A stretch of DNA of 13,719 nt from Dethiothermospora halolimnae. Its GTDB lineage: Bacteria; Bacillota; Clostridia; Tissierellales; VENL01. The notes beneath the pieces are model-generated. The model made no database searches, had not been told where the DNA came from, and saw only the letters and a program-made list of their open reading frames with translations. How positions within the stretch are numbered: position 1 is the stretch's first letter; each line of letters opens with the position of its first letter. The stretch covers positions 1 to 13,719 of the forward strand of contig NZ_JBAKFX010000077.1 of assembly GCF_037577855.1 (NCBI RefSeq), given 5' to 3'. Of this stretch, positions 7,143 to 13,719 are shown in pieces. A program made the position numbers and the translations under genes.

Positions 7143-7439
7143 AAATGGATTTTTTATTCTATATATATTATTGCTGGGGGAGCTATATTATGGGTATGTA
7201 ATAACGTAATATTGAGGTATACTGATACTATAAATAATACAGGAACGGAAATGATAATGGGGGTATTTTTATTTGTCGTAGTACTCATAGGGTGTTTCGT
7301 ATTTGGTATAATGCAATCTGCCCTTAAAGAAATTACCTCTAGCAAGTTACTCAGCTATTTAGGTATTTTTTTAGTAAGTGTAGCTGCTGTAATATGGTAT
7401 TATGTACTTGGAAGCTTTGATATAGTCTTACCAAGTTAA
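7143..7439 (+). pseudogene. Broken third member of small membrane protein family 2
   Basis: The frame from 7143 reads on from IYIIAGGAILWVC (compare IGGIISWLC), through TEMIMGVFLFVVVLIG and SSKLLSYLG, to YYVLGSFDI before the stop, so three membrane segments and family motifs are present. A TAA lies directly upstream at 7140. The expected basic N-terminus is visible in another frame just before (KVKYFKNGF), which suggests one indel near 7145. The only in-frame start, TTG 7212, lacks a ribosome site and would cut into the first membrane segment. The 110 and 107 aa proteins are its intact relatives. Confidence 0.6.
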
Positions 7440-7511
7440 TAAAAATACTATTTAAAATATTAGATATAAAAAATGAGATTAGAAATACTTTTTCAGAAAA
7501 GTTATAACTAA

Positions 7512-7940
7512 GAAATTATCAAAACGACTAATCATATAAAAGATGCAGGGGAAAAGGAAAAAAGGGAGATAGTAAAGGATATAAGAAAGAATAGTGAGGT
7601 GATAAATATGGCTGGTAGAATGTTAGAAGAACTAAGTGCAGATGAAAAAGCAAGGCAATTGTATCTAGCAAGAGAAAAGGCATTATTAGATCAAAAGTCA
7701 GCAATGGTATATCAAAAGATTAAATTAAAAGAAGCTGAAGAAAAGGGAATGCAAAGAGGATTAGAAAGAGGATTAGAAAAAGGTATAGAAAAAGGTAAAA
7801 AAGAGGAAAAAATATTAGTAGCCAGACAAGCATTACAAAAAGGAATAGATATAGATACAGTGGTAGATATAACTGAATTAGATAGAGAGGAAGTTGAGAA
7901 ACTAAAGGAAAGTATAGAAAAAGGAAGTAATACAAATTAA
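7512..7940 (+). pseudogene. C-terminal fragment of an Rpn/PD-(D/E)XK nuclease-type transposase-like protein
   Basis: The frame runs from just after a TAA at 7509. It shows the typical tail of this family: EKEKREIVKDIRKNSEV, MLEELSADEKARQLYLARE, KALLDQKSAM, then an alternating helix rich in glycine, arginine and lysine (RGLERGLEKGIEKGKK), and KILVARQALQKGIDIDTVVD ending in the LDREEVEKL signature. Full proteins are about 280-330 aa with an N-terminal PD-(D/E)XK nuclease domain linked to DNA cleavage and recombination. That domain is missing here, so the fragment cannot be catalytic. GTG 7599 gives 113 aa but lies inside the homologous region and is probably not the original start. A terminator follows. 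Confidence 0.7.
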
Positions 7941-7964
7941 TAGTTAGGTAGTTATTCTTATAAT

Positions 7965-8017
7965 AAAAAACCCCTTTTTAGCAATGATGAAAATGAAACA
8001 AGCTAAAGGGGTTTTTT
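7965..8017 (+). terminator. Terminator after the Rpn-type fragment
   Basis: AAAAAACCCCTTT pairs with AAAGGGGTTTTTT, with TTTTTT at the end. Loop and flanks match the terminator at 2693-2743, so it is the first part of a duplicated upstream module. Confidence 0.8.
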
Positions 8018-8165
8018 ATTATAAGAAAAAATAATAAATTTCACCAAATATGCACTAAAAACAACTGAATATGGTGAAATGTTTGACTTTTGAGTGGGCT
8101 ACTACTATATATAAGTATGGTCAAAGGTCAGATAGAGGCAGTAGACCATTTAATAGGGATTCATT
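7966..8165 (+). repeat. Vestigial copy of the PPC-gene 5' module
   Basis: Bases 7966 to about 8090 match 2692-2817 (terminator, dyad, -35). The match then jumps to 2978 and continues to about 3049 (GGGCTACTACTATATA, then CAAAGGTCAGATAGAGGCAG and GGGATTCATT). About 160 bp holding the -10, ribosome site, start and signal peptide are lost. The right end, GGGATTCATT, abuts the minus-strand gene ending here. Confidence 0.8.
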
Positions 8166-8614
8166 AGACCAATGTTTAAAACTATGATGAGTGATGGGGT
8201 TACTGCCTTCTGCTTCAGATGAAAAAGTATAAGCGAACTTTCCATCTTTATTTGGATATGAGAAATTAATTTGTATGCAAACAATATCACCACCGTATCT
8301 ATCATCATGAAATTTCTGTAGTTCTGGGAATATTTGTGGTGATAGAAAAAACTTTTTTGTTTCATTAAAAACTTCACTAATTTTTTCTAAGGGAACATTC
8401 TTAGATTTATCTAACTCATAATATATATAAGTGTTAGGACTAATACCACTAATTGCAAGGTCTGTAATAAAATCGTGCTCTGCAATAATATTTTTTTGAA
8501 ATTTTTAAAACTTTCTAGTTGCCATCCATCGTTACCCGTATAAAATAAGTCAAATACACCTAAGATAAAAATAGTAAGTAAGACTGCTAGAATAATCTTT
8601 TTTATGACTTTCAA
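8121..8614 (-). pseudogene. Small anchored protein, frameshifted and C-terminally replaced
   Basis: It reads leftwards from TTG 8614, behind AAGGAGGTG (8619-8627). The N-terminus MKVIKKIILAVLL plus IFILGVFDLF is a signal peptide or anchor, followed by TGNDGWQLESFKNFKK. The frame then breaks in an A7 run (T7 at 8491-8497 on the plus strand). With one more A it continues: IIAEHDFITDLAISGIS, YIYYELDKSKNVPLEKISEV, FPELQKFHDDRYGGD, FSYPNKDGKFAYTF, HHSFKHW. At about 8166 the gene runs into the vestigial PPC-gene module and ends in foreign sequence at 8121, so its own C-terminus is lost. I do not recognise a family. Confidence 0.55.
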
Positions 8615-8956
8615 CGGGCACCTCCTTAAAAAATACTTAATTTATATTTTTTTTAAATAATTCCATATATTAATTATATTATATAATGAACTTTTTGTAT
8701 ATCATAACATATAGATTTATTTTTTAAAAGTGGCGAGGAAAAGGCTTTTAAAATTAGCCACACAGTAGTTATTTCAAAGCCTTAGGCCTATTAATAGGTT
8801 AATGAGAAAAGTGGTTATATTGCTGAATATAACGATTAGAAAGGAATAATGAGAAAAAGTAGCTTAGATAAGCAATTTTAACTTATCTAAGCTACTTTTT
8901 TACGTTAAATTTGAAGTTAATTTCTATATTAATATAAAGAATCTAATATAGAAACT
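8615..8956. other. Intergenic region with several dyads
   Basis: No gene is seen. It holds overlapping dyads at 8722-8752 (TTTTAAAAG / CTTTTAAAA) and 8741-8783 (AAGGCTTT / AAAGCCTT), a hairpin at 8814-8833 (GTTATATT / AATATAAC), a strong terminator at 8854-8902, and an 11-bp inverted repeat at 8921-8931/8944-8954 next to the end of the minus-strand gene at 8957. Confidence 0.55.
8854..8902. terminator. Strong bidirectional terminator
   Basis: A 19-bp perfect stem (8854-8872 with 8882-8900, core GTAGCTTAGATAAG) has a 9-base loop, with T runs at the end on both strands. It lies downstream of the minus-strand gene ending at 8957, which is its probable user. Confidence 0.85.
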
Positions 8957-9362
8957 TTATGCAATAATTAATAAAGTCGCTGAGAAAATAATAACTAATA
9001 TAAAAATATGCTTTATTAGCTTATACTTTCTATTAATAGTATATAAATCTTTCTGAAAAATTTTAAGCCCTTCTGTACTAGTAGTGAAAATAATATCAAA
9101 ATTCATTTTTAAAAGCTGAGAGTTTTTGACAACTAATGATAAATTCTTTTTGATTTTTTTAATCTGAAGATTTTGATTTTCTTAAATATATTTCCATTCT
9201 TTTCAAAGAGTAGATATATTGTAAGATCTCATTCTTTGAACCTTTTAAATTTGTAATTTTAAATATAACTAGACCAATAACTGAAGAATAAAAAAAGCCA
9301 ATCAATAGGTTTATTACAATATCGTTGTGAATGAATAATGCTAGACTTCTAATTTTTTTCAT
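8957..9362 (-). pseudogene. Two-segment membrane protein split by a frameshift
   Basis: ATG 9362 follows AAAAAGGGG. The first 60 or so residues carry a hydrophobic segment (INLLIGFFYSSVIGLVIF), then LKGSKNEILQYIYSLKR. The frame stops at 9159-9161. One frame over, without a gap, it continues as QIKKIKKNLSLVVKN, MNFDIIFTTSTEGLKIF, LYTINRKYKLIKHIFILV and IIFSATLLIIA, ending at 8957. Removing one A near 9172-9190 joins both parts into about 134 aa with a membrane segment near each end and a charged middle. The second part has a clear hydrophobic end directly before a stop, so I think it is coding. Function unknown; it could be intact if the indel is a sequencing error. Confidence 0.5.
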
Positions 9363-10033
9363 CCCCTTTTTAGTTAATAATGATATATATACTTATCACA
9401 CTATTATTTGAAAAACTTGGTAAATATTTAAATTACGTTAAAGTATTCTTTAAAGATTTAGAATAAAAATTAGCTCTGGTTTTTCTATAGGTATTTAGCC
9501 CCCATAGAATCGTTAAAAATATCGTATATAAATAAGGAGGTGTATTTGGTATAGTATGTTGATAGGATATATAGTATAGTAGTTTGCTCATTATACCTAT
9601 GCCAAATATGCAACCTAAATATTAGGGTGCAATATCCCCCTAATATTGGCATATAAAAAAATAGTTAAAAATACATATAAAGGTTGGAATTTAAACAAAC
9701 AACAACAGTATTTTGAATCGTATTTTAAACTAATATTTTAAATACTTTTAAATTAGTGTTTTAAGTCAAGACACACAGATACCATTCAAAATACGATTCT
9801 CTAAATTCGATATAAAATACGAAGCAAAATACGAATATTATTATAATTAACCTTATCATAATTGATAATTAAAACTTTAAAATTTTGTTCATTTCAAAGT
9901 TTTAGTCGCAAAACCTACGTTTTATCTAGTTGTATATATTCCCAATATACCCACTTTATGATATACTGATGATATCAGTCAAACAAAGACTTACTAGTAT
10001 ATAACTTATACTCTCATAGGAGATGATTTTTCA
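9363..10033. other. 671-bp non-coding stretch with repeats
   Basis: No gene is visible on either strand. At 9535-9542 there is an isolated AAGGAGGT followed only by a five-codon frame. At 9599-9651 lies a compound hairpin: ATGCCA/TGGCAT outside, ATATTAGGG/CCCTAATAT inside (9619-9646). At 9718-9834 the nonamer AAAATACGA occurs three times directly (9788, 9814, 9826) and once inverted (9718-9726). A ribosome site (AGGAGAT) for the next gene ends the region. Confidence 0.55.
9715..9834. repeat. AAAATACGA repeats with a 12-bp inverted repeat
   Basis: AAAATACGA is found at 9788-9796, 9814-9822 and 9826-9834, and reversed at 9718-9726. Extended by three bases, the first direct and the inverted copy form a perfect 12-bp inverted repeat (GAATCGTATTTT 9715-9726, AAAATACGATTC 9788-9799). 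This could be a protein-binding array. Spacing is irregular, so neither a plasmid iteron set nor CRISPR can be claimed. Confidence 0.5.
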
Positions 10034-10873
10034 ATGGGTAAAAAGTGTTTGATTTTCATACCACTTATATTTTGTGTTGGGTTAATAGTATTTTTAAGTA
10101 ATAAATATAGATTTGATAATGTTATTTCTCCTACAGATATAGAGAAACCTAAAAATTGTATAGCTAATTCCGAGCAGTACCTAAGAAAAATATGGGTTGT
10201 TGATGATTGGGATGGTGGGGCATACTATTATTCTTCCTTTTTTATTTCTAAAATAAATAATAAAATTTTAGACGGAAAATTCTCTATTCATTCAATAGCT
10301 GAGCCTGATTTTTATTTCTACTCACTTGAACCGTCAAAATATTTAGGGAGCTTGTATGGCACAATTAATAATGGAGAAGCTGAATGTCACTTTAATGACA
10401 AAGTAGGAAATAAAGGCAATGTAAAACTTATTTTTGAAGAAAGTGATAAAATTACAGCTACAATAGAGTATACAGATAAGGGAGATATTTACGAAGATTT
10501 GTATTTAGATGGAACCTTCTCTTTTAGACCATATAACCTAGATGATATAGACAATTTTACTGTTCTTAAAGATCATTCTTTTGCAGTAGATTTAAATTCT
10601 TGGGGCAATGTTAATTTTGTATCTGGAAAAGTCGATACTGGTAGAGTTATTCACCCCGTAGCATACTTAACAAATAAAGATAATGATATTTTTTATAGCA
10701 TTGACGTGGCATTTAAAACTGGTTCAGAAATCAACGACGTTAAAATAGTAGATATAAATAACGATGGTTTAAAAGATATAAAGATTGTTACTAGCTTTAT
10801 CGGGGATCCAGAAATTGACCCCATAACATTTACATTTCTTCAAGATGACGATGGATTGTTTTTTAGCCCTTAA
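10034..10873 (+). CDS. Anchored extracytoplasmic protein of unknown function
   Basis: This is an intact 279 aa protein. ATG follows AGGAGAT (10018-10024). Residues 5-22 are a hydrophobic anchor or signal peptide (CLIFIPLIFCVGLIVFL); the cysteine lies mid-segment without a proper lipobox, so lipidation is doubtful. The rest is beta-rich and aromatic (IWVVDDWDGGAYYYSSFF; GSLYGTINNGEAECHF; KLIFEESDKITATIEY). Near the end is VDINNDGLKDI, an acidic loop of the DxNxDGxxDI type seen in calcium-binding FG-GAP/VCBS repeats. It has its own terminator and appears to be a single-gene unit. The frame is clean, unlike most neighbours. I do not recognise the family; export and metal binding are inferences. 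Confidence 0.75.
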   Translation: MGKKCLIFIPLIFCVGLIVFLSNKYRFDNVISPTDIEKPKNCIANSEQYLRKIWVVDDWDGGAYYYSSFFISKINNKILDGKFSIHSIAEPDFYFYSLEPSKYLGSLYGTINNGEAECHFNDKVGNKGNVKLIFEESDKITATIEYTDKGDIYEDLYLDGTFSFRPYNLDDIDNFTVLKDHSFAVDLNSWGNVNFVSGKVDTGRVIHPVAYLTNKDNDIFYSIDVAFKTGSEINDVKIVDINNDGLKDIKIVTSFIGDPEIDPITFTFLQDDDGLFFSP

Positions 10874-10886
10874 TTAAACATTAGAA

Positions 10887-10933
10887 AAACTCCTTTTTAT
10901 CAATAATTATTGATAAAAAGGAGTTTAGTTTTT
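10887..10933. terminator. Bidirectional terminator after the 279 aa gene
   Basis: A 20-bp perfect palindrome (10887-10906 with 10907-10926, core AACTCCTTTTTATCAATAA) is followed by AGTTTTT. The minus strand also ends in a T run. Confidence 0.85.
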
Positions 10934-11031
10934 CAATCAAGCATAGCTTTAAATTATAGCTAGCCGTGGATGTGAGTATGGAGGTATATACATAAATAAT
11001 ATTAAAAAAAGACTTTAAAGCATATAAGGGA

Positions 11032-11160
11032 GTGGTAAACATAGAAAAAATCATTAAAATACTATCAGTCGTTTTATTTATAATTGTATGTATTTTCTTA
11101 GTAAGTCGGGTTGTAGACCAAATTCCCCCAAAAGGGACATTTGAAAAAGTTAAAGATTAA
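11032..11160 (+). pseudogene. N-terminal fragment of the anchored-protein family at 11555
   Basis: A 42-codon frame encodes IEKIIKILSVVLFII, then CIFLVSRVVDQIPPKGTF and EKVKD before TAA. It aligns with the first 42 residues of the 177 aa protein at 11555 (IKILSIILVISICIFLIS; AIPDEGTF), so it is a paralogue cut after the membrane anchor and first turn. GTG 11032 lies directly against AAGGGA, too close for good initiation. An ATA at 11041, properly spaced from AAGGG, may be a mutated ATG. No homologous sequence is seen after the stop, so the rest of the gene is lost. Confidence 0.5.
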
Positions 11161-11554
11161 AGAGATTTCTAAAAGACCTTATATGGGAGAAACTGATGTA
11201 ATATATTCTGTGTATTTTTTGATTATATATCTTTCATGATATAATATGAATATGTTTCACTAAAAATATTTCATTTGAATTAATTTATTTTTTAAAAAGA
11301 GAATATTTCCGCAACAAATTAAAACGAACGTTGAAAAATACAAGGTATCAAATGATTTCTTGATAGTATAATTTGACCTTTAAATCAAAAAAAATAGAGG
11401 TGCTTTAAAATAAAAAGATAAAACTACTTTTTTAATTAACCTATTTATAACTAAACATGATAATGCTTCAATAACTTAAGACTTTAAAAAATATCGAGCT
11501 AAGTAAAAATTTAAAATTCAAAAAAATTTCAATTATATAGGGGGCATAAAAAAG
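11161..11554. other. Non-coding gap upstream of the 177 aa gene
   Basis: No gene is seen. A possible promoter is TTGATT (11219-11224) with TATAAT (11240-11245), but the 15-base spacer is short. The rest is AT-rich without obvious repeats. AGGGGGC just before 11555 is the ribosome site of the next gene. Confidence 0.45.
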
Positions 11555-12088
11555 ATGAACAAATTTATTTTAATTGGTATTAAGATATTATCTATTATTT
11601 TAGTTATAAGTATTTGTATTTTTTTGATATCGGAAATCTTAGACGCAATTCCAGATGAAGGAACTTTCGACGATTTAATATTTGAAGGGTTTAAAGATGA
11701 TATTAAGTTTGATTCTATAAAAATATCCCAAAGATATTTTTCTTCTGAAAAGGGATATGAGGATATATCAAAACGAGATACAGATTTAGATAAAATTTCT
11801 GAACTCACTAGTTATTTACGACAGTTAAAAATTAAAGAACTTTTACAAGCTCCTTCAGCGGAAGGTAATCTATATTATGATATTTACTTGGTCGATAGAA
11901 GCTTAGAAAGAAAGTCAATTTCTATAAAGATTTTTTCTAATTTTATTGAAGTCAACAAAAGATTTGAAATTGAAGATCGTGTAAAGAAAATACATAAAGA
12001 ATATAAAATTTTAAATGATAAAAATTTTATGGACTTTATAAATAATTATTTCAGATCTATTTCTAAAGACAAAAAAACTAAAGGGTAG
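11555..12088 (+). CDS. Anchored protein of unknown function, 177 aa
   Basis: ATG follows AGGGGG (about 11539-11544). Residues 5-27 are a hydrophobic N-terminal anchor (FILIGIKILSIILVISICIF), then AIPDEGTFDDL and a soluble part: DDIKFDSIKISQRYF, RDTDLDKISELTSYLRQL, YYDIYLVDRSLERKSI, YKILNDKNFMDFINNYF. The plan (short loop, helix with a repeated DK.IS.L..YL pattern, beta strands, final YKI segment) recalls small exported proteins of the DUF5301 type, which I could not check. A truncated paralogue at 11032 suggests a local duplication. Its TAG lies inside the left arm of the terminator. Confidence 0.7.
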   Translation: MNKFILIGIKILSIILVISICIFLISEILDAIPDEGTFDDLIFEGFKDDIKFDSIKISQRYFSSEKGYEDISKRDTDLDKISELTSYLRQLKIKELLQAPSAEGNLYYDIYLVDRSLERKSISIKIFSNFIEVNKRFEIEDRVKKIHKEYKILNDKNFMDFINNYFRSISKDKKTKG

Positions 12089-12118
12089 AATGTTTAACAT
12101 TCTACCCTTTAGTTTTTT
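12078..12118. terminator. Bidirectional terminator between convergent genes
   Basis: CTAAAGGGTAGAATG (12078-12092) pairs perfectly with CATTCTACCCTTTAG (12098-12112) and is followed by TTTTTT. The minus strand has a T7 run. It separates the 177 aa gene from the convergent minus-strand fragment. Confidence 0.9.
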
Positions 12119-12119
12119 A

Positions 12120-12298
12120 TTATGATCTTACTTCAACATACCTACCTCTTTCATAACGATATGCTTTTTCTATAACTTTGTCACTAGATAATTGTTTAGA
12201 AAATTTTTTCATAATAGGATCAAATTTATTAGAAAAAGTAAAGCTTCTTTATCTCCATTTTTTGCCTCTTTTATAATTTGGAACAACTTTTGTCGCAA
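12120..12298 (-). pseudogene. Short sigma-like/helix-turn-helix gene, frameshifted
   Basis: It reads leftwards from TTG 12298, behind GGAGGTG (12304-12310). The first frame gives MRQKLFQIIKEAKNGDKEAL and then fails near an A5 run (12233-12237). One base added there continues as FSNKFDPIMKKFSKQLSSDK, VIEKAYRYERGRYVEVRS and a stop at 12120-12122. The pattern of AKNGDKEA, a FDPIMKKFSKQL helix and basic residues is typical of the first helices of sigma-70 region 2-like proteins found on clostridial mobile elements. At about 59 aa it is much shorter than those, so it is a remnant or an unusual short protein. The family assignment is tentative. Confidence 0.4.
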
Positions 12299-12449
12299 AA
12301 GAACACCTCCGCATTAAAATGTTGTTCACAAATTAACAACGAAAATTAACGTCAAAAGTAAATGTTACACAGCAAATTATCTCACTCTTTAAAAGTCAAT
12401 TTATTTCTACCTAAAACTTAAAGAAAATATGAGAAATAAATCAGATTAT

Positions 12450-13245
12450 TTAATCTAACATCCATTGATCATGTAATGTTCTAAAACATCTCTCGATTTT
12501 GCCCTCGGACTCTGGAGAATACGGTCTAGCATAACAAAGAATGGTACCTAGATTAGCACATATAAATTGCATTTGATTGCTTTTATAAACTTTTCCATTA
12601 TCAACAAAAAGTTTTTTAGGGATTCCTCTTTTGGCTACGCCATTTTTAAATACTGATAAAAGCGATAAAAAGTCATCCTTAAAAAAAAGCTTCACAGTGA
12701 ATAATAAGTCTACTAGCATCGTCTAAAATTGCAATAATATAAGTTTTCCTTTTTTTATCATCAATATTAAGATAGGGTCCCACTGAAATGTCAAATTGCC
12801 AATACTCATTAGGAAACTCAAATTCAAAGGCCCTCCTGTCAGTAGATTCGAGTTTTTTAGTTGCTAAATTCGACTTAGATATAAATCTTTGTACTGTTGA
12901 TAATGATATTTCATCATAGGATACATAACCTTTGGCTATTAACTCTTGATAGATTGATTTGGCTGAAGATTTAGGATTATTTAACTTCGATCATATGATA
13001 AATTCTTTAGCTTCATTAGGTATTTTCCTAAGCTTTCCTTTATCTGACCTAACGTTAGGATATAGACCGTCTATTCCATACTTCCGATAAAGGTGTAGCC
13101 AGTCTTTAAGGGTTTCAGGAGTATACTATTTTTTTAGTCCCTTTGGAGTAATGAAAGGTGGTATATTACTTGATGGTGTTTTTTTCTGTTGGAATGATAT
13201 TAGATCTTTTGATATCAAAAAAGCAACATTTCTTTTTCAAATAAT
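12450..13245 (-). pseudogene. Decayed DDE transposase (rve/IS481-like integrase core)
   Basis: The N-terminal part has the helix-turn-helix-like TPETLKDWLHLYRKYGIDGL and a RSDKGKLRKIP block; then come AKSIYQELIAKGYV and STVQRFISKSNLATKKLES. The catalytic core follows: FPNEYWQFDISVGPYL (first D), RKTYIIAILDDASRLIIH, RGIPKKLFVDNGKVYKSNQ (second D) and RPYSPESEGKIER (E), with exactly 35 residues between second D and E. The catalytic triad is kept, but the gene is dead: TAG at 13126-13128, TGA at 12991-12993, a +1 slip in the A8 run at 12681-12688, a broken N-terminus, and an end cut after LHDQWMLD. Related full proteins are about 400 aa. No terminal inverted repeats were found. Its left boundary lies in AT-rich sequence and its right boundary abuts a truncated family 1 membrane gene. 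Confidence 0.8.
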
Positions 13246-13246
13246 T

Positions 13247-13383
13247 TTATTTCAACTATTAAGTGTATGGGGAAAAATGGTGAAGACATAGAACAGACAT
13301 TTAACATAAGAGAAAATAAAGAAAAAGTTAATGAAATAGAAAGAATTTTACAAAAGGAGATATACGATAAAAAGAAAGATTGA
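13247..13383 (+). pseudogene. C-terminal fragment of membrane protein family 1, copy 3
   Basis: The frame reads FISTIKCMGKNGEDIEQ, then TFNIRENKEKVNEIERI, LQKEIYDKKKD and a stop. It matches the last 40 residues of the 175 aa (LTIKYINEKGKE, LNIREKKE, LKREIYDN) and 186 aa proteins. All membrane segments and the start are missing; homology stops at the transposase remnant near 13246. The downstream terminator and promoter are as in the intact cassette at 1587-1748, so this is a truncated copy of that cassette. Confidence 0.7.
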
Positions 13384-13392
13384 TAGGCTTAA

Positions 13393-13430
13393 AATAACTA
13401 CTCATAAAAATGATGAGTAGTTATTTTTTT
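13393..13430 (+). terminator. Terminator after family 1 copy 3
   Basis: AATAACTACTCAT (13393-13405) pairs perfectly with ATGAGTAGTTATT (13413-13425), then T5. It is homologous to 1602-1637. Confidence 0.85.
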
Positions 13431-13471
13431 AATAGTAGGAAGGGAATTGCCATAGAGATTCTGTATTTATA

Positions 13472-13480
13472 TGGTATAAT
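13472..13480 (+). promoter_or_regulatory. Extended -10 promoter, copy 3
   Basis: TGGTATAAT is identical to 1691-1699 and lies at a similar distance from the following start (ATG 13529, with AAAAAGGAGAA before it). Confidence 0.5.
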
Positions 13481-13528
13481 AAGGTAAATAATGCTATTTG
13501 AATTGGTGCTATAAAAAGGAGAATTTTT

Positions 13529-13596
13529 ATGAAGTTAAATAAATATGTGAGAAATATGGAAAGAAACAATTGAAATTATATTTTTAGTCTTTATAG
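13529..13596 (+). pseudogene. N-terminal fragment of membrane protein family 2, copy 3
   Basis: ATG 13529 follows AAAAGGAGAA. The first eleven codons match the 110 aa protein (MKLNKYVRNME). An extra base near 13563 then shifts the frame and gives TGA at 13571-13573. The DNA match continues to about 13596 (ATTTTTAGTCTTTATAG) and stops, so the gene is both frameshifted and truncated. The ATG here supports GTG 1748 as the start of the intact copy. Confidence 0.75.
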
Positions 13597-13719
13597 ACCA
13601 GCTAGTAAAAGTCAAGAGTATTTAAGTGAAAAAATTTAAATTCTCTAATATTAAATTTATGCACGACAAAAAGACCTTTGAAAAACACGAACAATGGCCA
13701 AATTTAGGCTTTTAAAATT
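13597..13719 (+). other. Right end: unassigned sequence after a recombination junction
   Basis: Homology to the cassette ends at about 13596. A 29-codon frame from GTG 13626 to TAA 13715 reads MKKFKFSNIKFMHDKK, then TFEKHEQWPNLGF. It has no good ribosome site. It could be the tail of a mobile-element gene, but there is too little to name it. Confidence 0.3.

Noticed and set aside
7212..7214. TTG as the start of a 75 aa protein
   Set aside because: Family 2 homology continues upstream in the same frame to 7143 and no ribosome site precedes the TTG.
7720..7935. Minus-strand leucine- and phenylalanine-rich frame
   Set aside because: It is the shadow of the lysine- and glutamate-rich helix of the Rpn-type fragment.
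9788..9834. Possible CRISPR or plasmid iterons
   Set aside because: The repeats are only nine bases, unevenly spaced, too few, and no cas or replication gene is present.
12321..12340. GTTGTT/AACAAC dyad as an insertion-sequence end
   Set aside because: Arms are only six bases and no matching sequence was found at the other side of the transposase remnant.

Overview
The window is AT-rich DNA, roughly 70% A+T by eye. It has strong Shine-Dalgarno sites (AGGAGG, AGGGGG), many factor-independent terminators, GTG/TTG starts and frequent AGA and ATA codons. This points to Bacillota, most likely class Clostridia. The tail of a glycyl-radical-activase-type radical SAM protein fits an anaerobe. I cannot name a species. 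There are no housekeeping genes; the region looks like accessory DNA rearranged many times.

Left half (1-7439). This is a repeated array of cassettes. Each has a secreted multidomain protein (signal peptide, Fn3-like domain, two PPC-type beta domains) ending in a C-terminal domain that differs between copies, followed by genes for small membrane proteins. Copy A (ends 1018) is followed by membrane proteins of 175 and 110 aa. Copy B (2904-4836) is followed by a 186 aa protein. Copy C (5611-6600) lacks the signal peptide and both PPC domains and is followed by a 107 aa protein and a broken third relative. The 175 and 186 aa proteins are paralogues of each other; the 110 aa, 107 aa and broken proteins form a second family. 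Copies A and B are nearly identical up to the motif YxPDGGVWV and diverge after it. Shared delivery end, swapped C-terminus, an orphan cassette and a paired membrane gene is the architecture of a polymorphic toxin/immunity locus, but the toxic and immunity roles are inferred.

Middle (7440-9362). This holds the C-terminal part of an Rpn/PD-(D/E)XK transposase-like protein, a vestigial copy of the 5' module with a deletion of about 160 bp, and two minus-strand genes for small anchored or membrane proteins, each broken by one frameshift.

Right half (9363-13719). A structured, AT-rich non-coding stretch precedes an intact 279 aa anchored protein. Then come a truncated and an intact copy of another anchored family, a frameshifted minus-strand sigma-like fragment, and a decayed minus-strand DDE transposase. 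The transposase abuts a third, truncated copy of the membrane-gene cassette found at 1060-1815, so cassette-derived DNA occurs near both ends of the window.

At least seven genes carry a single-base frameshift, several in A/T homopolymers. Some may be sequencing errors, but the nonsense codons in the transposase and the many truncated junctions show genuine decay and recombination.
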